Assembly (NCBI GenBank): GCA_965140355.1
Contig: OZ223195.1
Span: forward strand, 124,001 to 188,000
Direction of reading: 5' to 3'
Length of the DNA: 64,000 nucleotides
Source: Acetobacterium sp965140355
GTDB taxonomy: Bacteria; Bacillota; Clostridia; Eubacteriales; Eubacteriaceae
In this document: positions 52,899 through 60,943 of the stretch, piece after piece
Numbering within the stretch: the first letter of the stretch is position 1
Layout: the number at the start of each line of letters is the position of its first letter
Program-made: the position numbers and the translations under genes
Notes under the pieces: generated by a model
The model's input: the letters and a program-made list of their open reading frames with translations, nothing else
Told to the model about the DNA's origin: nothing
Databases searched by the model: none

Positions 52899-54305
52899 TT
52901 AAAGCAAATATTTTTGATAATTGTCGTGTTTGTCTGATATATGAAAAATTCGCTCGGCGTAATTCAGGTCAATCGTAAATTCACTTTGTTCATAATCTGA
53001 GGCATAAAAGGAGATCTCTTCCAGTAATTTTTCCATTACCGTATGGAGCCGTCGAGCACCAATATTTTCATCTTCTTCATTTTGAATATAAGCAATTTTA
53101 GCGATATATTTTATCGCCTCATCCTCGAAAATCAGATCGATGTCCTCGGTATGAATCAATTCCTGATATTGTTTAATTACTGAATTTTCGGTGTGCGTAA
53201 GAATTTCGATAAAATCCTCTTCAGTTAGATTATCAAGTTGAACACTAATTGGGAAGCGTCCCTGGAGTTCGGGAATCATATCAGCAATTTTAGACACATG
53301 AAAAGCACCAGCTCCGATAAACAGAATATAATCAGTTTTTATGGGACCGTATTTTGTATTAATGGTACTTCCTTCAACGATAGGCAGGATATCGCGTTGA
53401 ACGCCCTCGCGAGAAACATCAGGCCCCTGATTATTACCATTGCCAATAATTTTATCAATTTCATCAATAAATATAATCCCATTTTGTTCAGCATCTTGAA
53501 TGCCTAACTCATTAACTTGATCCATATCGATTAATTTTTGAGCTTCTTGATTAATTAAAATTTTTCTGGCATCGGAAATTTTGACATTCTTTTTTTTCTT
53601 TTTTTGAGGCATAAAATCGCCAAGAATATCATTCATATTAAAAGACATACTATCATTGTTCATACCTTGCATGATCCCGATTGTCTTTGAGCCATCATCA
53701 TCCACTTCGATTTCAATCATCTGATCTTCCAGAGCGCCAGCGGCTAGTTGTTTTGAAAGAGCTTCTCGTTTTTCTTTCTTGCTTTTTTCTTTTTCGGTAT
53801 CATCAGCTAATTCATTTTGAGTTGGGGAAATTGGAGCTGTTGGTTTCATGAAGATATCAAATGGTGTTTTCAAGGTTTCTTTTACCTTTTTTGAAGGCAC
53901 TAAAACGTCTAAGATAATTTTATTCGCATTTTTTTCTGCTTCAACGTAGACTCCTTTCATTTTTTCTTGTTGAACATTGCGAATCGAGGTGCTTACTAAA
54001 TCACGTACCATTGATTCGACATCTCTTCCGACGTAGCCAACTTCGGTAAATTTTGTCGCTTCAACTTTTATAAACGGTGCTTTAATCAGTTTTGCCATTC
54101 TTCTGGCGATTTCAGTTTTACCGACCCCAGTCGGACCTATTAGGATGATATTTTTCGGTGTGAATTCGTCGATTAAATCTGCCGGTAACAATGAACGTCG
54201 ATAGCGATTTCTAAGGGCGACGGCAACCGCCTTTTTTGCTGCTTCTTGACCAATAATATAACGATTTAGTTCGGTTACTATTTTTTTAGGTGTTAATTCT
54301 TTCAT
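52899..54305 (-). CDS. hslU: HslU (ClpY) ATPase of the HslUV protease
   Basis: AAA+ unfoldase that feeds proteins into HslV. Walker A is GPTGVGKTEIARR near residue 57, and Walker B is IIFIDEIDKI. The inserted I domain spans about residues 110-240, and the C-terminal tail ends in KYLL, the part that activates HslV. Length of 468 is normal. It lies 16 bases after hslV. codY, its usual downstream neighbour in Bacillus, is not here. Confidence 0.97.
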   Translation of the reverse strand: MKELTPKKIVTELNRYIIGQEAAKKAVAVALRNRYRRSLLPADLIDEFTPKNIILIGPTGVGKTEIARRMAKLIKAPFIKVEATKFTEVGYVGRDVESMVRDLVSTSIRNVQQEKMKGVYVEAEKNANKIILDVLVPSKKVKETLKTPFDIFMKPTAPISPTQNELADDTEKEKSKKEKREALSKQLAAGALEDQMIEIEVDDDGSKTIGIMQGMNNDSMSFNMNDILGDFMPQKKKKKNVKISDARKILINQEAQKLIDMDQVNELGIQDAEQNGIIFIDEIDKIIGNGNNQGPDVSREGVQRDILPIVEGSTINTKYGPIKTDYILFIGAGAFHVSKIADMIPELQGRFPISVQLDNLTEEDFIEILTHTENSVIKQYQELIHTEDIDLIFEDEAIKYIAKIAYIQNEEDENIGARRLHTVMEKLLEEISFYASDYEQSEFTIDLNYAERIFHISDKHDNYQKYLL

Positions 54306-54321
54306 GGCACTTCTTCCATTT

Positions 54322-54852
54322 CTATAATACTTCTACCGAAATATTATTATTTGTAAATACGCAAATATCCGATGCTATTTTTAAAGATTCATAGACCATT
54401 TCCTTAGCAGTAAGGTTAGAGTGATTTTTCAAGGCTCGTGCAGCTGCTAAGGCATATGATCCGCCAGACCCAATAGCGGCGACATCATCATCAGGTTCTA
54501 TGACTTCGCCATTTCCTGATAAAACGAGCGTTTCTGATTCATCCATTACGATAAGTAATGCTTCCAGTTTTCTTAAAATTTTGTCTGAACGCCATTCTTT
54601 AGCGAGTTCAACAGCCGAGCGTTTTAAATTTCCATTATATTGTTCAATCTTATGTTCAAACTTTTCACAAAGAGTGAACGCGTCAGCAACTGATCCGGCA
54701 AAACCAACCAATATTTTATCATTATATATTCGCCGTATTTTTGTTGCATTATTTTTCATAATTGTTTTTTCCCCCATGGTTACCTGACCATCTCCCGCGA
54801 TGGCGACTTCCCCATTATGCCGTATCCCCACAATAGTTGTTGCATGAAACAT
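54322..54852 (-). CDS. hslV: HslV (ClpQ) peptidase of the HslUV protease
   Basis: Dodecameric N-terminal-nucleophile peptidase. The N terminus is MFHATTIVGIRHNG; alignment with E. coli HslV (which becomes T-T-I-V after Met removal) puts the nucleophile at T5, so a four-residue propeptide must be removed, as in other Firmicutes. Conserved IAGDGQVTMG, GFAGSVADAFTL and IGSGGSYALAAARAL are present. 176 residues, with AAGGAG 9 bases upstream of the ATG. It follows topA. Confidence 0.96.
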   Translation of the reverse strand: MFHATTIVGIRHNGEVAIAGDGQVTMGEKTIMKNNATKIRRIYNDKILVGFAGSVADAFTLCEKFEHKIEQYNGNLKRSAVELAKEWRSDKILRKLEALLIVMDESETLVLSGNGEVIEPDDDVAAIGSGGSYALAAARALKNHSNLTAKEMVYESLKIASDICVFTNNNISVEVL

Positions 54853-54878
54853 ATCTAATAGCTCCTTCTTAAATCATT

Positions 54879-56948
54879 TTATTCATTTGGTGCTGCTTTA
54901 TAACCACAATCTTTTTTATCGCAATAAATCGATTTTCGTTTTCCTAGCCCTTTTTGAAATAATGTTGATCCACAAACCGGACATTTTTCAGGAATGGGCA
55001 TGTCCCAATTCATATAGTCGCAATCAGGATAATTATTACATGAATAAAAGGTTCGTCCCGTTTTAGACGTCCGTTTAACAATATCACCGCCACATAACGA
55101 ACAAATACCGCCAGTTTTTTCAAAAAATGGCTTGGTGTTTTTGCACTCTGGAAACCCTGGACAGGCTAGAAATCGACCATACTTTCCTTTTTTTATGACC
55201 ATTCTTCGGCCGCATAATTCACAGTCTTCGTCAGATTCGGGATCAGAAATGGTTATCGCTTCAGCTTTTTCTTGAGCGTTTGTTAGTGCTTTTTCGAAAT
55301 CACCATAAAAGTTTCGCAGAAGTTCAACCCAATCAGTTTTTCCTTCTGATACAGAATCAAGGCGATCTTCCATATCTGCGGTAAAAGAAATATTAACAAC
55401 ATCACTGAAATATTCTTTCATTAAGTGCGTAACGGTGATGCCAAGTTCAGTCGGCTTAAAATGTTTTTCAATGACTTCAACATAATCACGATTTTTAATC
55501 GTCGCAATTGTTGGAGCATATGTGCTTGGTCTTCCGATGCCCTTTTCTTCTAATATTTTTACGAGTGATGCTTCGGTGTAACGAGCAGGTGGTTTTGTGA
55601 ATTTTTGTTCTTTGGTCGTTTTTAATCGAATGAGATCATCGCCAACCGACAATTCAGGTAAGATGCTATCCTCATTTTTACTTTGATTTCTACCTATTCG
55701 AGTAAAACCATCAAATTTTTGAGTTTCTCCTTTTGTTTTAAAAATTAAATTATGACAGGCAACGTCGACATCGGTCACATAATACTGAGCATCAGACATT
55801 TGACTACATAGCAATCTTTCCCAGATCAGTTTGTATAATCGATATTGATCGGGTTCTAATGATTCTTTGGCTTTTTCAGGTGTTAACATAATAGACGAGG
55901 GTCGAATTGCTTCATGAGCATCTTGAACATTTTTCTTTTTTCCGACTTTTTTTTCACTCCCTAGGTATTCATCACCAAAATTTTGTTTAATATATGTTTT
56001 GCTTTCTAACACTGCTTCATCAGCAATACGCGTTGAATCGGTTCTTAGATATGTGATTAAACCGGTTAGTCCACTGCCTTTGATTTCAACCCCTTCATAC
56101 AGCTGTTGGGCTAGACGCATGGTTCGTTGAGTAGTATAGCCTAGGACTTTATAAGCCTCTTGCTGCAATGTACTTGTTGTAAAAGGCACGGGTGGTTTTT
56201 GATAGCGAATTCGCTTTTTTACTTTATCAACAATAATTGCATTAACATCAACAATTTTTTCTAGTCTTTGAGCTTCTTCTGCGGTCGTGATTGTTTTTTT
56301 CTTACCATCTTCAGAGTAAAATTTTGAAATAAATTCGATAGGATCATCGGTTTTTTTTAATAACAGTTCTAAATTCCAATATTCTTCAGGAATAAAGGCT
56401 TCAATTTCTTCTTCACGATCAACAATTATCCGAGTTACAACCGATTGAACGCGACCGCCACTGAGTCCTTTTTTAACTTTTTTCCATAAAAAAGGACTCA
56501 GTGAATAACCAACTAGTCGATCCAAAATACGTCGGGCTTGCTGGGAATTGACCAAGTCGATATCAATACTTCTTTTATTTTCGATTGCAGTGTTAACCGC
56601 TTTTTTGGTAACTTCATGAAATTCAATCCGACATTTTGTCTTTAAATCGATTTCTAGAAAATTAGCCATATGCCAGGAAATAGCTTCACCCTCGCGATCA
56701 GGGTCTGTTGCCAAATAAACTTGATCTGCTTTTTTGGCAGCACTTTTCAAACTTTTTAAGAGTGTTGCTTTGCCACGAATTTTTATGTATTCAGGAGTGA
56801 AGTTATCTTCTATATTAATGCCAATCCGACTTTTAGGCAGATCGATTACGTGTCCCATCGTTGCTTCAACTTCGAAACCTTTTGGCAAATATTTTTTTAT
56901 TGTTTTTGCTTTTGCGGGTGATTCAACAATAACCAATGTTTTGATCAT
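54879..56948 (-). CDS. topA: DNA topoisomerase I
   Basis: Type IA topoisomerase that removes negative supercoils. The TOPRIM domain has VIVESPAKAKTI and DPDREGEAI; the catalytic tyrosine is in GLITYLRTDSTR. The C terminus has three zinc-binding repeats (CELCG..., CSLCGG..., CPVCGS...). I use ATG 56948 (MIKTLVIVESPAK) with AGGAGG upstream, giving 689 residues; an earlier in-frame ATG at 57020 lacks such a site. dprA lies upstream, 103 bases away; trmFO, which commonly follows topA in Firmicutes, is missing. Confidence 0.97.
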   Translation of the reverse strand: MIKTLVIVESPAKAKTIKKYLPKGFEVEATMGHVIDLPKSRIGINIEDNFTPEYIKIRGKATLLKSLKSAAKKADQVYLATDPDREGEAISWHMANFLEIDLKTKCRIEFHEVTKKAVNTAIENKRSIDIDLVNSQQARRILDRLVGYSLSPFLWKKVKKGLSGGRVQSVVTRIIVDREEEIEAFIPEEYWNLELLLKKTDDPIEFISKFYSEDGKKKTITTAEEAQRLEKIVDVNAIIVDKVKKRIRYQKPPVPFTTSTLQQEAYKVLGYTTQRTMRLAQQLYEGVEIKGSGLTGLITYLRTDSTRIADEAVLESKTYIKQNFGDEYLGSEKKVGKKKNVQDAHEAIRPSSIMLTPEKAKESLEPDQYRLYKLIWERLLCSQMSDAQYYVTDVDVACHNLIFKTKGETQKFDGFTRIGRNQSKNEDSILPELSVGDDLIRLKTTKEQKFTKPPARYTEASLVKILEEKGIGRPSTYAPTIATIKNRDYVEVIEKHFKPTELGITVTHLMKEYFSDVVNISFTADMEDRLDSVSEGKTDWVELLRNFYGDFEKALTNAQEKAEAITISDPESDEDCELCGRRMVIKKGKYGRFLACPGFPECKNTKPFFEKTGGICSLCGGDIVKRTSKTGRTFYSCNNYPDCDYMNWDMPIPEKCPVCGSTLFQKGLGKRKSIYCDKKDCGYKAAPNE

Positions 56949-57050
56949 TGAATACCTCCTTCTTTTTTGTATTTTTCTCTGAAATAGCCACATTATAGCA
57001 AACATTGCTACTAAATACAAATGGATGAAGTCGAATATAACTGATTCTCC

Positions 57051-58148
57051 TTAAATTAAAAGGATGTTTCCATACTTAATGGTAATAATTTCTTCTATTT
57101 CCATCATTGTCAGGATACTATTAACGATGTTCACCGGTAAATTAGAATAGGTTACGAGTTCATCAATCGTTCGGTAGCCTTTATTAATTAATTCAAACAA
57201 CAATTGTTGGTCAACGGTAATTGGCTTTTTTCTTAGCTGAATGACCGTTTCTTCGCTTGCAGCCTTTGATTGATTACAGACGATATAATCTTCAAGAATA
57301 TCTTTTGGTTCAGTTACTAGTTTAGCACCTTCTTTTAGTAAATGGTTTCCACCGGCCCAGCTAGCCTCACTAATATCGCCGGGAATAACATAAACATTTT
57401 TTCCTTGATCCAATGCGTGGTTGACGGTAATTAGTGATCCGCTTTTTTTCCCAGCCTCAATAACTAAGATCCCCTCCGAAAGACCACTAATAATTCGATT
57501 TCTAAGTGGAAAGTGATAAGAAAGAGGTTTTTCACCGAGATTAAATTCTGTGATAATTAATGCTTTCTTTGCCATCAAATCAAACAGTCTTTGGTTAGTT
57601 TGAGGATAACACATATCGATACCGGTTCCTAATACGCCAATAGTACGTCCAAGCTCCGGTAAGCTCCCCCAATGGCTATTGCTGTCAATTCCAGTAGCCA
57701 AACCACTAATAATGGTGATGCCAACTGCAGATAAAGATTTAGCAAATAATTTTGCATATTTTGCACCAGAAACTGTTGGCTTTCGTGAGCCGACAATACC
57801 TATTTTAATGGGGGCATTTAATAATGATAAATCGCCTTTGGCAAATAATGCCAAAGGCGGCATATAAATATTTTTAAGCATTTCTGGAAATTGTTGATCA
57901 TTTCGTGTAATCAGATGAATATTATGCTTCAACATAAATTGCAAAGAATTTTGAGCATGGTTAAGAATTTTATTTTGCTCAAAATAATCTAATTTGCTTT
58001 TATCAAGAATTTTAGTTTTTTCGAGGGTTTTGCGATTTAATGAAAAAATTAGTTCAGGTGATAAAAATTGTTCAAAAAGCATATTCTTTTGTTTGGTCGA
58101 AATTTTTTTGAGGCCTAAAAACCAGATCCAGTAAATAATATTGTTCAA
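57051..58148 (-). CDS. dprA: DNA-processing protein DprA (canonical copy)
   Basis: Loads RecA onto single-stranded DNA taken up in transformation. The Rossmann domain has KIGIVGSRKPTVSG (residues ~115-128), SGLATGIDSNSHWGS, GVLGTGIDMCYP, FPLRNRIISGLSEGILVIEAGKKSGSL and the C-terminal winged helix (residues ~305-365, TVDQQLLFELINKGYRTIDEL). 365 residues. The start is TTG 58148 with AAGGGGA upstream. It is the first gene of the dprA-topA-hslV-hslU string. Confidence 0.93.
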   Translation of the reverse strand: MNNIIYWIWFLGLKKISTKQKNMLFEQFLSPELIFSLNRKTLEKTKILDKSKLDYFEQNKILNHAQNSLQFMLKHNIHLITRNDQQFPEMLKNIYMPPLALFAKGDLSLLNAPIKIGIVGSRKPTVSGAKYAKLFAKSLSAVGITIISGLATGIDSNSHWGSLPELGRTIGVLGTGIDMCYPQTNQRLFDLMAKKALIITEFNLGEKPLSYHFPLRNRIISGLSEGILVIEAGKKSGSLITVNHALDQGKNVYVIPGDISEASWAGGNHLLKEGAKLVTEPKDILEDYIVCNQSKAASEETVIQLRKKPITVDQQLLFELINKGYRTIDELVTYSNLPVNIVNSILTMMEIEEIITIKYGNILLI

Positions 58149-58200
58149 TCTTTTAGTTCCCCTTTTAATACTATTTTTATAATAGTACCATAATTATAAC

Positions 58201-58296
58201 GATCTTTAAAACCCTTTGTTAAATTAAAAAGATCTTACGCATTTTTTAATACAATTGCGTAAAACCTCAAGTTATAATTTTTTAATATAATTGCAT
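58201..58296. repeat. cluster of short direct and inverted repeats upstream of dprA
   Basis: In the 206-base gap 58149-58354: a 20-bp direct repeat ATTTTTTAATAYAATTGCRT occurs at 58241-58260 and 58277-58296 (18/20 identical). TTACGCA / TGCGTAA inverted arms are at 58235-58241 and 58256-58262, and GATCTTT / AAAGATC arms at 58201-58207 and 58228-58234. Possible protein-binding sites for the divergent control of dprA, or remnants of a terminator of degV. Confidence 0.45.
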
Positions 58297-58354
58297 TTTA
58301 GGAAAAAACGATGTTTGTTTAGCAGCTAGAATCAATGGAATCAAAAATAGCGCT

Positions 58355-59224
58355 TTATCGTTTGGTTCCAAGAAAAAATAATGCAACGGTTCCCGGTCCA
58401 CAATGAGCAGCAATCACGGGTTCAATTAGATGGATCAGGATATCTTTAGTGCCGAATTTTTGTTTGATTTTTTCAGCTAAATAAAGCGCATCATCTAAAC
58501 AATCGCCATGCGAGATATAAACCGTTTGATTTTCGGGATCTATCGCCGTTTTTTCCATTTCTTCAAGCAAAATTCGTAGCGAATTCTTTCTGCCACGCAC
58601 TTTAGAAATAGGAATCAAGCGCCCATAATCATCCATATGCATTACTGGTTTAATACTAAAAACGGTACCCATGATTGCGCTTGATGCAGAAACTCTTCCC
58701 CCGCGCATTAAAAAAAATAAATCATCCACTGTAAACCAATGGCAAAGATGTAAGCGGTTTTCAATAAGCCAATCATAAACAGTTTGAATTGATTTACCTT
58801 CTTCTCTAAGTTTAGCAGCATGTGTGACTAAAAGACCTTCACCTAAAGAAGCCCCAAGTGTATCAACTGACATCATTTTTAAGTTTGGATAGTCAGCCTT
58901 CATTTCCTCCAAAACTCGACTCCCAGTTTGATAGGTTGCACTAAGTGCTGAAGAAAAGCCGATATAAAGAAGATCGTTTCCTTTGCTTAAAATCTTTTCA
59001 AATAAAACGCGACACGATCCCGAACTCATACTGGCCGTAGTTATTACGTCTTTGTTTCGCATCCGCTTGTAGAATTCAGTCAAGTCAGTTTTTTTTCCTT
59101 TTATATAACTTTCATTTTCTTCACCATCAATGAGGTATAACAGTGATAAGATATGAATGTTATACTTTTCTATCAATTCATCTGGTAGATTAGCAGATGA
59201 ATCGGTTACGATTTCAAAGGTCAT
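58355..59224 (-). CDS. DegV family fatty-acid-binding protein
   Basis: Cytoplasmic fatty-acid-binding protein that in Gram-positive bacteria serves acyl-phosphate formation by the FakA/FakB system. The N-terminal sequence FEIVTDSSANLPDELIEKY, with ITTASMSSGSCRVLFE and SMSSGS-type loops and the C-terminal HCGPGTVALFFLG, are DegV signatures. 289 residues. A promoter lies 35 bases upstream. It is not next to a fakA gene, and bacteria usually have several DegV proteins, so its lipid specificity is unknown. Confidence 0.92.
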   Translation of the reverse strand: MTFEIVTDSSANLPDELIEKYNIHILSLLYLIDGEENESYIKGKKTDLTEFYKRMRNKDVITTASMSSGSCRVLFEKILSKGNDLLYIGFSSALSATYQTGSRVLEEMKADYPNLKMMSVDTLGASLGEGLLVTHAAKLREEGKSIQTVYDWLIENRLHLCHWFTVDDLFFLMRGGRVSASSAIMGTVFSIKPVMHMDDYGRLIPISKVRGRKNSLRILLEEMEKTAIDPENQTVYISHGDCLDDALYLAEKIKQKFGTKDILIHLIEPVIAAHCGPGTVALFFLGTKR

Positions 59225-59255
59225 TACTTCTACTCCTTTTTTTAGCGTTTACACC

Positions 59256-59284
59256 ATACTAATACAGAATTACTTGTAAATCAA
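59256..59284 (-). promoter_or_regulatory. candidate degV-family gene promoter
   Basis: TTGATT (complement of 59279-59284) and TAGTAT (complement of 59256-59261) are 17 bases apart on the minus strand, about 30 bases before the start codon. Confidence 0.45.
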
Positions 59285-59365
59285 GCAGAAGTAGCAATTC
59301 ATATTTTTTAATTGATGATCATGTTTTAGCAATTGTTGCTTTTAACTTCAAAAAGAACAATTCAT

Positions 59366-60262
59366 TTATTCATTTTCAGGTTGATTTGTATCATCAACAA
59401 TGATTTGATTAAATGAAATAGGCATCGTTTCAGAAAACTGTGTTATTATTTTTTGGTGATTTTCAACGAATTTCGTTAAATTAGATTCATATTCGGAAGT
59501 CAATTCTTGTATTTTAAGATTACATTTTTGGTATAATGCTTGTAATTGCTCATTTTCTCTTGCTAAGTTGATTTGATCAATTTTCATGCGTTCATTTTCT
59601 TCAAGCAACCTTTTTTTTTCACTGAGCAAAGCGCTTCTTTCTTTAAGAATATCTTCATATTGGCTTTTTATAACATTTCTATCATCCGGTTGGTTTTTTA
59701 TAAAATCACTTTCAGAACGAGAATCTGTTAAACTATCCTGAGCGTAACTTCCAAGTTCTTCAGTTAAATTCTTAACCATTTCTTTCAACTGATTGAGCTG
59801 TTTTTTTAATTCGATACTTTCTTGTTCATGTTTAATGAATTCTTTTTGGTTTTCATCAATTTCTTCAGTTATTTCAAGAAATTCTTTATAATGACCATTT
59901 AGTTCGGCATTTGACTCTACCGAGAATTCAGTAATCAATTGATTTAATTTGTTATTTTCTTTTTTTAGCTCATCAATTTGATTCAGCATTTCAAGTTTTG
60001 AACTCTTACAATTATTATACATTTCGCCATATTGGTCGCGTTCCTGTTTTAGCATTGTTATTACTGATGTGTAGTCTTCAAGTCGACTATTAAAAGATTC
60101 TTCAGCATTATTTAAATCTTCCGTCAATTTATTGATATAGTTAGCAACCTGTTTTTGATCATATCCACCCAACATCTTTTTTTCAAATAATACTGGTGTT
60201 TTTGATTTTTCTGGTTGAGCTTTTAATTCATCAAGAGATAACTCTTTGTTCTTTTTTGTCAT
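59366..60262 (-). CDS. DivIVA-like coiled-coil protein
   Basis: A 298-residue soluble protein almost entirely of coiled coil (about residues 40-280, with E/K/Q/L heptads). Near the N terminus FEKKMLGGYDQKQVANYINKL (residues 26-46) matches the DivIVA/GpsB motif (F-x4-GYD-x2-EV-x2-FL), which binds curved membrane and organises the division or polar machinery. The usual DivIVA start (MPLTPxDI) is replaced by a charged 25-residue leader. A role in cell division or polarity is therefore inferred, not shown. AGGAAGG lies upstream of the ATG. Its neighbours, degV and gloA, give no hint. Confidence 0.65.
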   Translation of the reverse strand: MTKKNKELSLDELKAQPEKSKTPVLFEKKMLGGYDQKQVANYINKLTEDLNNAEESFNSRLEDYTSVITMLKQERDQYGEMYNNCKSSKLEMLNQIDELKKENNKLNQLITEFSVESNAELNGHYKEFLEITEEIDENQKEFIKHEQESIELKKQLNQLKEMVKNLTEELGSYAQDSLTDSRSESDFIKNQPDDRNVIKSQYEDILKERSALLSEKKRLLEENERMKIDQINLARENEQLQALYQKCNLKIQELTSEYESNLTKFVENHQKIITQFSETMPISFNQIIVDDTNQPENE

Positions 60263-60384
60263 TAAAGATCACGCCTTCCTCTTTTTTTATGTAATAATGA
60301 TGAGATATTGATTGCGTTTTTCTAAATAAGAATCGTTTAACTAAGAAAGTAATTCGCTAATTTTATTAATAATATCATATTATT

Positions 60385-60426
60385 GATAAAAAGAAGGCAT
60401 TCAACTCATTAAAAGTTCGGATGCCT
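60385..60426 (-). terminator. imperfect terminator after gloA
   Basis: On the minus strand AGGCAT and AACT arms pair with AGTT and ATGCCT (mispaired middle), followed by TCTTTTTAT. It lies about 75 bases after the gloA stop; the remaining gap to the coiled-coil gene shows only AT-rich sequence. Confidence 0.55.
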
Positions 60427-60499
60427 GACATTATTATATGTTTATTCGAGATTTGTTATACAATTTGGACAATATTTAATTTTATTAAGAACGGATGGA

Positions 60500-60889
60500 T
60501 TAATTACCGATAATTTCGATTTTATAACCATCTGGATCTGAAATAAAGTAATAATGTGGTTTGCCATCACTATCAAGGCCTTTTAGTGGCGTAGGATCAT
60601 ATCCTTTTGCTTCATGAGCAGATCGAGAAGCTTCAAGGTTATCCACGCTAACTGCCAAATGACCATATCCGTTTCCTAAATCATAGGGAACATCCTGACC
60701 ATAGTTGTAGGTTAACTCAAGCTGGTGACCTTCGGGACTACCATCTGCTAAAAATACTAGGGTAAACTGATACTCGGGATTATCTCGACGTCTAACTTCT
60801 TTAAATCCCATTGCTTCATCATAAAATCGAATTGATCGTTCTAAATTCGCTACTCTAATCATTGTATGCGCCATTTTATAAATTTCCAT
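60500..60889 (-). CDS. gloA: glyoxalase I (lactoylglutathione lyase) family protein
   Basis: VOC-superfamily protein of 129 residues expected to isomerise the hemithioacetal of methylglyoxal and a thiol. The four metal ligands are H8, E58, H77 and E125. AHTMIRVANLERSIRFYDEAMGF and YYFISDPDGYKIEIIG are the family motifs. The short length is the Ni/Co type. As Clostridia often lack glutathione, another thiol may be used. AAGGAGA lies upstream of the ATG. Confidence 0.88.
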   Translation of the reverse strand: MEIYKMAHTMIRVANLERSIRFYDEAMGFKEVRRRDNPEYQFTLVFLADGSPEGHQLELTYNYGQDVPYDLGNGYGHLAVSVDNLEASRSAHEAKGYDPTPLKGLDSDGKPHYYFISDPDGYKIEIIGN

Positions 60890-60943
60890 AATTTTCTCCT
60901 TAAATTTTTAAATTTTTTTATCGTTTATTTGCTGTTGTTTTAA

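Noticed and set aside
58235..58262. A CRISPR-like or transposon-end interpretation of the repeats upstream of dprA
   Set aside because: Only two copies of a short AT-rich repeat, no spacer regularity, no cas or transposase genes nearby.
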